Assembly: GCA_949152475.1 (NCBI GenBank)
Contig: OX424563.1
Span: 37,644,120 to 37,708,119, forward strand
Source of the DNA: Terebella lapidaria
Taxonomy: Eukaryota > Annelida > Polychaeta > Terebellida > Terebellidae
Length of the DNA: 64,000 bases
Direction: 5' to 3'
In this document: positions 38,665 through 49,800 of the stretch, in pieces
Layout of the letters: each line of letters opens with the position of its first letter
How positions within the stretch are numbered: the stretch's first letter is position 1
The notes under the pieces: model-generated
Seen by the model: only the letters and a program-made list of their open reading frames with translations
Database searches by the model: none
What the model was told of the DNA's origin: nothing
Position numbers and translations under genes: made by a program

Positions 38665-39654
38665 AAATATATATATAACACGTTAACACTGAAAGTTAAC
38701 ACGACAAGCAGTGTTGAAACAACAGGTTATGTGGATGATCAAAATATACATCAACATCTAGCAAAATGAGAATTACGCTTTTTTAATAAAGGCGAACTTG
38801 CGGTGATGGATATAATATTTATACTGACCTTCAGATTTTGATGTTGATTGTCCGGAGGTAGGCCAACAACGGAGGCAGTTCACCGACACGACATCCCAAT
38901 TGCCTCCGCCGGTAGTATCAACTCCTAGCCCCCAGTCAAGACAACAGGCACTCTCCTTGAGGAAGCAATGCCCAAACAGACAGACAGCCAAACCTGGAGT
39001 GGGAAGCCTACTGTCGCGCGCACTGTCTGGCTCTCGGGCGGCGGCCAATAAATGTCATCCCTTGCCTCGAGCATTCTTGTCGGAATATCGGGCATATTCA
39101 AAAGAAGTGGAATATGTGAATGGGGGACGCGTGAAACTTGAGGGGGGGGGGACAGGAAAATCTGCCTTGAATATTGAAGATAGGGGGTCTGTGGCGGGCG
39201 GAGCATTATAAAAAAATTCTTCCGGTTCTCCTCGGGATCTCATACCCCCCCCCCCCCCCCGGGCGACATGTGTGAACAAGAAAGGACTGAGAATGATCGC
39301 TGACATGAAAAATTCAATAGCGAGACAGTTTTGATGAATCTCCACATCGCGGAGAGTGTCAGCACATGAATGAGACTTCCGAGGGAGAGGACACCCTGAC
39401 TTTCTGCTTGTCAGCAGTTGGCACACCCAAGACTCGAAACACGTGATACGGGCATGTGCTCGGACGTCTCCGATCAGCCAGCAATAACTACCGCTTTCTC
39501 TGGTATGTGCTTTCGCAAAGCTCATAAAGTTTAGCACAGGCCTACACATATTGTCACGATCAGCTGTGTTTCTCTCTTTATCGACAATAGTGATTTGCAA
39601 CCGCGACTCATTGGAAACTACTAGGCCTGGTGCAATTTTTTAGCGTACCGAGCC
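38665..39654. other. Unassigned block, partly GC-rich, with G and C homopolymers
   Basis: No gene recognised. The block holds an AT dinucleotide run, a GC-rich section about 38.88-39.06 kb, a run of 10 G at 39142-39151 and 16 C at 39245-39260. A 181-codon minus-strand frame (39055-39600) crosses the C run and ends in low-complexity Pro/Ser sequence. It has no domain I know, so I do not call it a gene. Confidence 0.5.
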
Positions 39655-39657
39655 ATA

Positions 39658-39881
39658 CAGGTTAAGGTTTTGTCCGGTAGAAATTTCTGGGTGTAACCGA
39701 ATAGGTTAACTTTATTTTACATGTTAAGTCTATTATTGACCACAATGAAAATAGTTAAGACAAGAAATATTTATTATTGGGCTCAACAAGGTGAAGGCTT
39801 TGTCCAGTAGAGATTTTATGGCTGTGACCAAATAAGTTAACATTATTTTTTTGCTAGTTAAGTCTATTATTGATCACAATA
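39658..39881. repeat. Two-copy direct repeat, 129 bp spacing
   Basis: A segment with TTTTGTCCGGTAGAAATTT, ACCGAATAGGTTAAC and GTTAAGTCTATTATTGA (from 39658) recurs in diverged form from 39787 (GCTTTGTCCAGTAGAGATTT, ACCAAATAAGTTAAC, GTTAAGTCTATTATTGA). It leads straight into the 121-bp tandem array, so the two may be parts of one larger repeat element. Confidence 0.7.
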
Positions 39882-39894
39882 GCTTTTTATGAAA

Positions 39895-40720
39895 ACACTG
39901 ATCAACTTTTACTTTGAATTTCAACTTGAGACTATGTTTGGCACAAACTATGAGTTAAAATATAACTTATGGTGAAAAATTGGATCTGGCTCCAATTTCG
40001 TCATTTTGAAATGCAGTTTTGGTCAACTTTTACTTTGAATTTCAACTTGAAAGCATGTTTGGCACATATTATAAGTCGAAATATGACTTATGGTGAAAAG
40101 TTCGATCTGGCTCCATTTTCGTCATCTTGGAGTGCAGTTTTGGTCAATTTTTAGTTTGAAATTCAACTGGAAACCAAGTTTGGCACATATTATGAGTTAA
40201 AATATAACTTATGATGAAAAGTTCGATCTGGCTCCAATTTCTTCATCTTGAAATGCAGTTTTGGTAAACTTTTAGCTTGAATTTTAACTTGAAACCAAGT
40301 TTGGCACATATTATGAGTTAAAATATAACTTATGACGAAAAGTTCTATCTGGCTCCAATTTCGTCATCTTGAAATGCAGTTTTGGTAAACTTTTACATTG
40401 AATTTCAACTTAATACCAAGTTTGGCACATATTATGAGTTGGAATATAACTCATGGCGAAAAGTTTGATCTGGCTCCAATTTTGTCATCTTGAAATGCAG
40501 TTTTGATTAACTTTTACTTTGAATTTCAACTTGAAATCAAGTTTGGCACATACATGTATTATGAGTCGAAATATAACTTATGGTGAGAAGTTCAATCTGG
40601 CTCCAATTTCGTCATCTTGAAATGCATTTTTGGTCAAATTTTACTTTGAATTTCAACTTGGAACCAAGTTTGTAAAATATTCTGAGTTGAAATATAAATA
40701 GGTGAAAAGATTGATCTATC
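39895..40720. repeat. 121-bp tandem repeat array, about 6.5 copies
   Basis: Marker GGCTCCA(A/T)TTT lies at 39988, 40109, 40230, 40351, 40472 and 40599, giving four spacings of exactly 121 bp and a last one of 127. The unit runs through TATAACTTATGGTGAAAAG, TTCGTCATCTTGAAATGCAG, TTTTACTTTGAATTTCAAC and AAGTTTGGCACATATTATGA. Copies are diverged by several per cent, so the array is older than both satellites. Not coding. Confidence 0.9.
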
Positions 40721-40970
40721 TGTATTTTCGTTATTTTATCAAACATGACGAATGGAAATTCATATAAAGAGATTTCAGTGGTGATTTTGAATTCGACCTT
40801 CAATAACCTCGGAAAATCAGTGCAGCAATTTTGGTGGGGAAAAGAAAACAGTTGTGACTTGAGATTTAACATTTCTCTGGTAATCTTTTTTAGCCCTTGC
40901 TCTAGTTTTTCACACTTGACAGTGATATATTTGGGGCAACAGAGATGATAGGGCTACGGGGGATACACCC
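40721..40970. other. No gene seen
   Basis: Mixed A/T-rich sequence between the 121-bp array and the TTCGAA-motif element. Short frames on both strands have no recognisable content. Confidence 0.5.
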
Positions 40971-41517
40971 AAGCGGTCGTAGGCGACCGGAAGCGTCTAG
41001 TTCAGCAGAGCTATCAACAAACCGTTCGAAATTACTCGCATGACCGTTCGAAATTATCCGCCTGTCATTTATGAGCGTTCGAAATTGACATTTAAATTTT
41101 CTATTCTACTTGATTCGGGCTCGATTTGAGGGAAATGCATCAATCAAACAGCATAACGTGATTCACTTTAGCTATGTCTAGGTACACGTTCAATTTAACT
41201 GACTCATCAAACGTTTGCACACACTAATAACGATATTACATATTAATGACATGTATACTGCTTCTCGCCATTCAAAAATAAATAATAAATAATCATAAAA
41301 ACTCCCGATGTGCTTCAAAAGCATTCCACAGGTCAGTAAAGTTTCACCGAGGTGGTATATATAAATACTTGTGACATAAACATCAGACAAATATACTTTT
41401 CACCTACCTTAATGTGTGGACCGTTCAAAATAGATCGCCAACCGTTCGAAATTGACCATCAACCGTTCGAAATTGATCACCAAGCCCGTTCGAAATTATT
41501 TTACCGCGCCACCGCTT
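40971..41517. mobile_element. Possible MITE with clustered CCGTTCGAAATT subterminal motifs
   Basis: A 12-bp motif CCGTTCGAAATT, or one-base variants, occurs three times at about 41021-41093 and four times at about 41425-41500. All copies have the same orientation and bracket a plain A/T-rich centre. The outer edges carry AAGCGGT (40971-40977) and ACCGCTT (41511-41517), a short inverted pair. Repeated short motifs near both ends are typical of transposase-binding sites in non-autonomous DNA transposons. No target-site duplication is clear, so the boundaries and the mobile-element call are tentative. Confidence 0.4.
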
Positions 41518-41524
41518 ATCTACA

Positions 41525-42200
41525 GTGATCATAGACATGCAACATACATTATACATCAGGTATGGTAATGTAGCCCGTTATGTGGAGCCTGAGACGCCAT
41601 GGGAGCGGCGCCCCAGAACCTGCGCTCGTGGGCGTGTTGCTGGCTGGCCTCGCCGATGGCACTGCCACGGGGATAGAACCCCGGACAGCCCGACGGTCTG
41701 CCAGAGCCTGTGTCGCACCATCCCAGGGCGATAGTCAACACAGTCCCCCTCATGGGCCCCCAATTGGAAATTGCCCCCGGGTAAAAGGGGACTCGGAGCA
41801 CATGGCCGTGCCCTCCGTCACCCTCTCGCCTTGCTAGCTCTGAGACAATTCCGAGTAGACAAAGTGGGCTGGCAGTATTTATACTGCCAGCTTACGAGAG
41901 CAAGGGATGAAGTAAGACCATTGTTTCAGCATAGTGGGGCGTCTTCCACCGCCAAGAAGACAGCTATAGAAGTCAAAGCGGCAAGCCACGTGAAACCAGC
42001 TCCCGCATACGGCCGGCCAGAGCGAAGGCGTACATATGGACGGACATCCGCAGATGCAGACGCCCGCACATACACACATCTCCGGACGGCCAGCGGGGGG
42101 GGGGGGAGCATGCGACTGGTAAACCACTCACAAACGCTGGCCGCGCCAGACCCCGCGGGATCCAGGGCCGTATCAGTGGACGAAGTGTGAGTGACACAAC
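41525..42200. other. GC-rich block with hairpins and a weak tRNA-like B box, no gene recognised
   Basis: GC and CpG content rise sharply relative to both sides, giving open frames of 60-139 codons on both strands; none has a known domain. On the minus strand GGGGTTCTATCCCC (around 41672-41685) resembles a tRNA B box, but an A box is unconvincing. Near the middle is a perfect hairpin (41868-41891), and a run of 12 G lies at 42095-42106. It could be a CpG-rich regulatory segment or a piece of an unknown repeat. Confidence 0.4.
41868..41891. repeat. Perfect 24-bp hairpin
   Basis: GCTGGCAGTAT at 41868-41878 and its exact reverse complement ATACTGCCAGC at 41881-41891 are separated by TT. Around it CCTTGCT (near 41829) and AGCAAGG (near 41898) can pair as well. 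The arms are long enough to extrude as a cruciform or fold in RNA. Confidence 0.9.
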
Positions 42201-42739
42201 ATAAATGTGCAAATAACTGGAGATTCATTAAAATCTGGTACGACATTGTGATTACATATATATAGATGTCACAAATAGGACAGCAATTCTACCCGTCCCC
42301 GGTCATGATGACGTACTGCCCAGACCAAAATACAAACACTATAAAACTCATGGGGGGCAGGCATTTCCCTCCGGTGACTCCGAAACAAACCGTGGATACG
42401 GGTAGAAAATAAAAAAATTCTATCCCGGGAGAACCTTGCAAATAACATACAAATGATAACATCTGTCATTAGCTATAGCTGCCGCGCTGTGGTTGTGGTT
42501 GGAACAAATATGTCAGATGAAAACAACAATAAATTGCCGGTCTCCAGTCTTTTCGGAATATCACAACACGCCGTCACTGCCAAAATCAACACGATTCCCT
42601 ACACCCGTCTTGCGAGAGCAGAAATCACCTGATTTCCAACCCTCTGTAGTCTGTTGCACCAGGAAGGAAATTTCACAAAACTTTTCTCTATTGTGTCATT
42701 AATTGAGCAAGAACAGAATTCTCCAGAGACTTGCCGCAT
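42201..42739. other. No gene seen
   Basis: Moderate-GC sequence. A minus-strand frame of 66 codons and a plus-strand frame of 69 codons have no recognisable motif. No repeat shared with the rest of the window was noticed. Confidence 0.5.
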
Positions 42740-43050
42740 ACTTGTGGTTTAAATAATCCACAAGTCTATTGATTGGGTACTTATGTACTTGTCATATATC
42801 TGTTCCATGGGGTTTGTTTCGGATTTCTAAAATATTTTCATAGGTTGTTGGGCAGTTGTATACTAATTCCATCAGGTGTACAATAGAAACAACTACATTT
42901 AACACACTGTCTGCCCCTGATGACGCCAGTGTGTGTTTGGATAAACTATTGGTCGGGCTTTGTTTCTATTGCAAAATGTTGTATTTTACGTTTGTTATTG
43001 GCATCATCAAAATCTACTGTATTTGTGGTAATAGATTGATAGCTACACTC
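42740..43050 (-). repeat. Inverted copy of dispersed repeat 'R' with terminal hairpin
   Basis: From 42770 (GATTGGGTACTTATGTACTT) to about 43045 this is the reverse complement of 36856-37145, diverged by roughly 10 per cent by eye with small indels. Immediately outside it, ACTTGTGG (42740-42747) and CCACAAGT (42758-42765) form an 8-bp stem with a 10-base loop. The other full copy also has a hairpin just outside the same end, which suggests a structured terminus of a short mobile element. Confidence 0.7.
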
Positions 43051-43840
43051 ATAAATAATAACGTGAGATCAATAAATAAGCATGAACACTCCCCATAGCC
43101 GAAGTTACGTTCACAGCGAACGCGTATGCCCATTGGCGCGCCCTGTGGGCGTTGGCCAAACGCCCACAGGTGGGCGTTGGCCACCGAGCAATGCACCGTT
43201 CAAACCCAGAGCCACAAATGGACCACCGCAGAGTGAATCCAATAGATTTAGACGAGATGCCGAAAGGTCCATAACCTCAATGGTTAGGTGGTGAACCCTT
43301 CATGCCGGCGCCCAATCTAGAGAATCCTAAAGATGATGAAATCAATAGCCGGCAGTTGTCCAGAACTGGACGCGGACGGAGTCCAGAACCAGACAATCAC
43401 CACAGCATGGCATATTGACCTTCCCTGATGATATGATAGGGATTAGAAACCACGAAGTATGCTATGCAAGTAGCAAGAAGGGGGTCGGGGTTCCGGTCTG
43501 TCCGGCCGGACCGCGTTATGAAACATGCAATCCGGACGAAATAAGCGTCACCCACTGCCGCGGCTGGTCCGCATGTGCCGGCTTAACAGCCGGTCCATTA
43601 AAAATACTGGTAAAATGTTTTCCTGCCACTATAAACCTTAAACTACTATAAACTTAATTACAGTAGTGGCGCACATAATGTATGTCACCGTGGACATCAA
43701 TCCACACATCCGAACACTATACCTGCGTCCATAACCAGTTCCCCATTACCGCGGGAAAGGCACTTCCCTCATACAGACGAGATATCATATCAGAGGCTGT
43801 CCCGGGACTCTCGGGCATCCGGCAATTCCACAAAAGTGGA
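43051..43840. other. GC-rich unassigned segment next to the 158-bp satellite
   Basis: No gene recognised. A strong inverted repeat, CCTGTGGGCGTT at 43142-43153 and AACGCCCACAGG at 43159-43170, lies near the left end, with a third partial copy of GTGGGCGTTGGCC just after. The rest includes CCGGCCGGACCGCG-type strings near 43503 and short frames up to 78 codons without known domains. The satellite starts abruptly at 43841 after CACAAAAGTGGA. Confidence 0.5.
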
Positions 43841-46800
43841 TATGCCCCATTATAAAATACGATGAGCGCCTATGCTATAACATGGGGTCAAAAAATTAAC
43901 TCTCAGAAACGGCCCCATATTATGTCACAATGTACTATGTACCTAGACTAACTGTTAGCCGAAAATACTCGCTGAATAAATTAACTTAAAATTTACGATA
44001 TGCCCCATTATAAAATACGATGAGCGCCTATGCTATAACATGGGGTCAAAAAATTAACTCTCAGAAACGGCCCCATATTATGTCACAATGTACTATGTAC
44101 CTAGACTAACTGTTAGCCGAAAATACTCGCTGAATAAATTAACTTAAAATTTACGATATGCCCCATTATAAAATACGATGAGCGCCTATGCTATAACATG
44201 GGGTCAAAAAATTAACTCTCAGAAACGGCCCCATATTATGTCACAATGTACTATGTACCTAGACTAACTGTTAGCCGAAAATACTCGCTGAATAAATTAA
44301 CTTAAAATTTACGATATGCCCCATTATAAAATACGATGAGCGCCTATGCTATAACATGGGGTCAAAAAATTAACTCTCAGAAACGGCCCCATATTATGTC
44401 ACAATGTACTATGTACCTAGACTAACTGTTAGCCGAAAATACTCGCTGAATAAATTAACTTAAAATTTACGATATGCCCCATTATAAAATACGATAAGCG
44501 CCTATGCTATAACATGGGGTCAAAAAATTAACTCTCAGAAACGGCCCCATATTATGTCACAATGTACTATGTACCTAGACTAACTGTTAGCCGAAAATAC
44601 TCGCTGAATAAATTAACTTAAAATTTACGATATGCCCCATTATAAAATACGATGAGCGCCTATGCTATAACATGGGGTCAAAAAATTAACTCTCAGAAAC
44701 GGCCCCATATTATGTCACAATGTACTATGTACCTAGACTAACTGTTAGCCGAAAATACTCGCTGAATAAATTAACTTAAAATTTACGATATGCCCCATTA
44801 TAAAATACGATGAGCGCCTATGCTATAACATGGGGTCAAAAAATTAACTCTCAGAAACGGCCCCATATTATGTCACAATGTACTATGTACCTAGACTAAC
44901 TGTTAGCCGAAAATACTCGCTGAATAAATTAACTTAAAATTTACGATATGCCCCATTATAAAATACGATGAGCGCCTATGCTATAACATGGGGTCAAAAA
45001 ATTAACTCTCAGAAACGGCCCCATATTATGTCACAATGTACTATGTACCTAGACTAACTGTTAGCCGAAAATACTCGCTGAATAAATTAACTTAAAATTT
45101 ACGATATGCCCCATTATAAAATACGATGAGCGCCTATGCTATAACATGGGGTCAAAAAATTAACTCTCAGAAACGGCCCCATATTATGTCACAATGTACT
45201 ATGTACCTAGACTAACTGTTAGCCGAAAATACTCGCTGAATAAATTAACTTAAAATTTACGATATGCCCCATTATAAAATACGATGAGCGCCTATGCTAT
45301 AACATGGGGTCAAAAAATTAACTCTCAGAAACGGCCCCATATTATGTCACAATGTACTATGTACCTAGACTAACTGTTAGCCGAAAATACTCGCTGAATA
45401 AATTAACTTAAAATTTACGATATGCCCCATTATAAAATACGATGGGCGCCTATGCTATAACATGGGGTCAAAAAATTAACTCTCAGAAACGGCCCCATAT
45501 TATGTCACAATGTACTATGTACCTAGACTAACTGTTAGCCGAAAATACTCGCTGAATAAATTAACTTAAAATTTACGATATGCCCCATTATAAAATACGA
45601 TGAGCGCCTATGCTATAACATGGGGTCAAAAAATTAACTCTCAGAAACGGCCCCATATTATGTCACAATGTACTATGTACCTAGACTAACTGTTAGCCGA
45701 AAATACTCGCTGAATAAATTAACTTAAAATTTACGATATGCCCCATTATAAAATACGATGAGCGCCTATGCTATAACATGGGGTCAAAAAATTAACTCTC
45801 AGAAACGGCCCCATATTATGTCACAATGTACTATGTACCTAGACTAACTGTTAGCCGAAAATACTCGCTGAATAAATTAACTTAAAATTTACGATATGCC
45901 CCATTATAAAATACGATGGGCGCCTATGCTATAACATGGGGTCAAAAAATTAACTCTCAGAAACGGCCCCATATTATGTCACAATGTACTATGTACCTAG
46001 ACTAACTGTTAGCCGAAAATACTCGCTGAATAAATTAACTTAAAATTTACGATATGCCCCATTATAAAATACGATGAGCGCCTATGCTATAACATGGGGT
46101 CAAAAAATTAACTCTCAGAAACGGCCCCATATTATGTCACAATGTACTATGTACCTAGACTAACTGTTAGCCGAAAATACTCGCTGAATAAATTAACTTA
46201 AAATTTACGATATGCCCCATTATAAAATACGATGAGCGCCTATGCTATAACATGGGGTCAAAAAATTAACTCTCAGAAACGGCCCCATATTATGTCACAA
46301 TGTACTATGTACCTAGACTAACTGTTAGCCGGAAATACTCGCTGAATAAATTAACTTAAAATTTACGATATGCCCCATTATAAAATACGATGGGCGCCTA
46401 TGCTATAACATGGGGTCAAAAAATTAACTCTCAGAAACGGCCCCATATTATGTCACAATGTACTATGTACCTAGACTAACTGTTAGCCGAAAATACTCGC
46501 TGAATAAATTAACTTAAAATTTACGATATGCCCCATTATAAAATACGATGAGCGCCTATGCTATAACATGGGGTCAAAAAATTAACTCTCAGAAACGGCC
46601 CCATATTATGTCACAATGTACTATGTACCTAGACTAACTGTTAGCCGAAAATACTCGCTGAATAAATTAACTTAAAATTTACGATATGCCCCATTATAAA
46701 ATACGATGAGCGCCTATGCTATAACATGGGGTCAAAAAATTAACTCTCAGAAACGGCCCCATATTATGTCACAATGTACTATGTACCTAGACTAACTGTT

Positions 46801-49800
46801 AGCCGAAAATACTCGCTGAATAAATTAACTTAAAATTTACGATATGCCCCATTATAAAATACGATGAGCGCCTATGCTATAACATGGGGTCAAAAAATTA
46901 ACTCTCAGAAACGGCCCCATATTATGTCACAATGTACTATGTACCTAGACTAACTGTTAGCCGAAAATACTCGCTGAATAAATTAACTTAAAATTTACGA
47001 TATGCCCCATTATAAAATACGATGAGCGCCTATGCTATAACATGGGGTCAAAAAATTAACTCTCAGAAACGGCCCCATATTATGTCACAATGTACTATGT
47101 ACCTAGACTAACTGTTAGCCGAAAATACTCGCTGAATAAATTAACTTAAAATTTACGATATGCCCCATTATAAAATACGATGAGCGCCTATGCTATAACA
47201 TGGGGTCAAAAAATTAACTCTCAGAAACGGCCCCATATTATGTCACAATGTACTATGTACCTAGACTAACTGTTAGCCGAAAATACTCGCTGAATAAATT
47301 AACTTAAATTTACGATATGCCCCATTATAAAATACGATGAGCGCCTATGCTATAACATGGGGTCAAAAAATTAACTCTCAGAAACGGCCCCATATTATGT
47401 CACAATGTACTATGTACCTAGACTAACTGTTAGCCGAAAATACTCGCTGAATAAATTAACTTAAAATTTACGATATGCCCCATTATAAAATACGATGAGC
47501 GCCTATGCTATAACATGGGGTCAAAAAATAACTCTCAGAAACGGCCCCATATTATGTCACAATGTACTATGTACCTAGACTAACTGTTAGCCGAAAATAC
47601 TCGCTGAATAAATTAACTTAAAATTTACGATATGCCCCATTATAAAATACGATGAGCGCCTATGCTATAACATGGGGTCAAAAAATTAACTCTCAGAAAC
47701 GGCCCCATATTATGTCACAATGTACTATGTACCTAGACTAACTGTTAGCCGAAAATACTCGCTGAATAAATTAACTTAAAATTTACGATATGCCCCATTA
47801 TAAAATACGATGAGCGCCTATGCTATAACATGGGGTCAAAAAATTAACTCTCAGAAACGGCCCCATATTATGTCACAATGTACTATGTACTTAGACTAAC
47901 TGTTAGCCGAAAATACTCGCTGAATAAATTAACTTAAAATTTACGATATGCCCCATTATAAAATACGATGAGCGCCTATGCTATAACATGGGGTCAAAAA
48001 ATTAACTCTCAGAAACGGCCCCATATTATGTCACAATGTACTATGTACCTAGACTAACTGTTAGCCGAAAATACTCGCTGAATAAATTAACTTAAAATTT
48101 ACGATATGCCCCATTATAAAATACGATGAGCGCCTATGCTATAACATGGGGTCAAAAAATTAACTCTCAGAAACGGCCCCATATTATGTCACAATGTACT
48201 ATGTACCTAGACTAACTGTTAGCCGAAAATACTCGCTGAATAAATTAACTTAAAATTTACGATATGCCCCATTATAAAATACGATGAGCGCCTATGCTAT
48301 AACATGGGGTCAAAAAATTAACTCTCAGAAACGGCCCCATATTATGTCACAATGTACTATGTACCTAGACTAACTGTTAGCCGAAAATACTCGCTGAATA
48401 AATTAACTTAAAATTTACGATATGCCCCATTATAAAATACGATGAGCGCCTATGCTATAACATGGGGTCAAAAAATTAACTCTCAGAAACGGCCCCATAT
48501 TATGTCACAATGTACTATGTACCTAGACTAACTGTTAGCCGAAAATACTCGCTGAATAAATTAACTTAAAATTTACGATATGCCCCATTATAAAATACGA
48601 TGAGCGCCTATGCTATAACATGGGGTCAAAAAATTAACTCTCAGAAACGGCCCCATATTATGTCACAATGTACTATGTACCTAGACTAACTGTTAGCCGA
48701 AAATACTCGCTGAATAAATTAACTTAAAATTTACGATATGCCCCATTATAAAATACGATGAGCGCCTATGCTATAACATGGGGTCAAAAAATTAACTCTC
48801 AGAAACGGCCCCATATTATGTCACAATGTACTATGTACCTAGACTAACTGTTAGCCGAAAATACTCGCTGAATAAATTAACTTAAAATTTACGATATGCC
48901 CCATTATAAAATACGATGAGCGACTATGCTATAACATGGGGTCAAAAAATTAACTCTCAGAAACGGCCCCATATTATGTCACAATGTACTAGTACCTAGA
49001 CTAACTGTTAGCCGAAAATACTCGCTGAATAAATTAACTTAAAATTTACGATATGCCCCATTATAAAATACGATGAGCGCCTATGCTATAACATGGGGTC
49101 AAAAAATTAACTCTCAGAAACGGCCCCATATTATGTCACAATGTACTATGTACCTAGACTAACTGTTAGCCGAAAATACTCGCTGAATAAATTAACTTAA
49201 AATTTACGATATGCCCCATTATAAAATACGATGAGCGCCTATGCTATAACATGGGGTCAAAAAATTAACTCTCAGAAACGGCCCCATATTATGTCACAAT
49301 GTACTATGTACCTAGACTAACTGTTAGCCGAAAATACTCGCTGAATAAATTAACTTAAAATTTACGATATGCCCCATTATAAAATACGATGAGCGCCTAT
49401 GCTATAACATGGGGTCAAAAAATTAACTCTCAGAAACGGCCCCATATTATGTCACAATGTACTATGTACCTAGACTAACTGTTAGCCGAAAATACTCGCT
49501 GAATAAATTAACTTAAAATTTACGATATGCCCCATTATAAAATACGATGAGCGCCTATGCTATAACATGGGGTCAAAAAATTAACTCTCAGAAACGGCCC
49601 CATATTATGTCACAATGTACTATGTACCTAGACTAACTGTTAGCCGAAAATACTCGCTGAATAAATTAACTTAAAATTTACGATATGCCCCATTATAAAA
49701 TACGATGAGCGCCTATGCTATAACATGGGGTAAAAAAATTAACTCTCAGAAACGGCCCCATATTATGTCACAATGTACTATGTACCTAGACTAACTGTTA

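Noticed and set aside
39055-39600. 181-codon minus-strand frame
   Set aside because: It runs through a C homopolymer, has low-complexity ends and no domain or splice context. Possibly chance in GC-rich DNA.
41640-41730. tRNA-derived SINE on the minus strand
   Set aside because: A B-box-like GGTTCTATCCC is present, but no matching A box at the right distance was convincing.
41771-42190. 139-codon plus-strand frame in the GC-rich block
   Set aside because: Frames of this size occur on both strands here because high GC content lowers stop frequency. The frame ends in a G run and has no domain.
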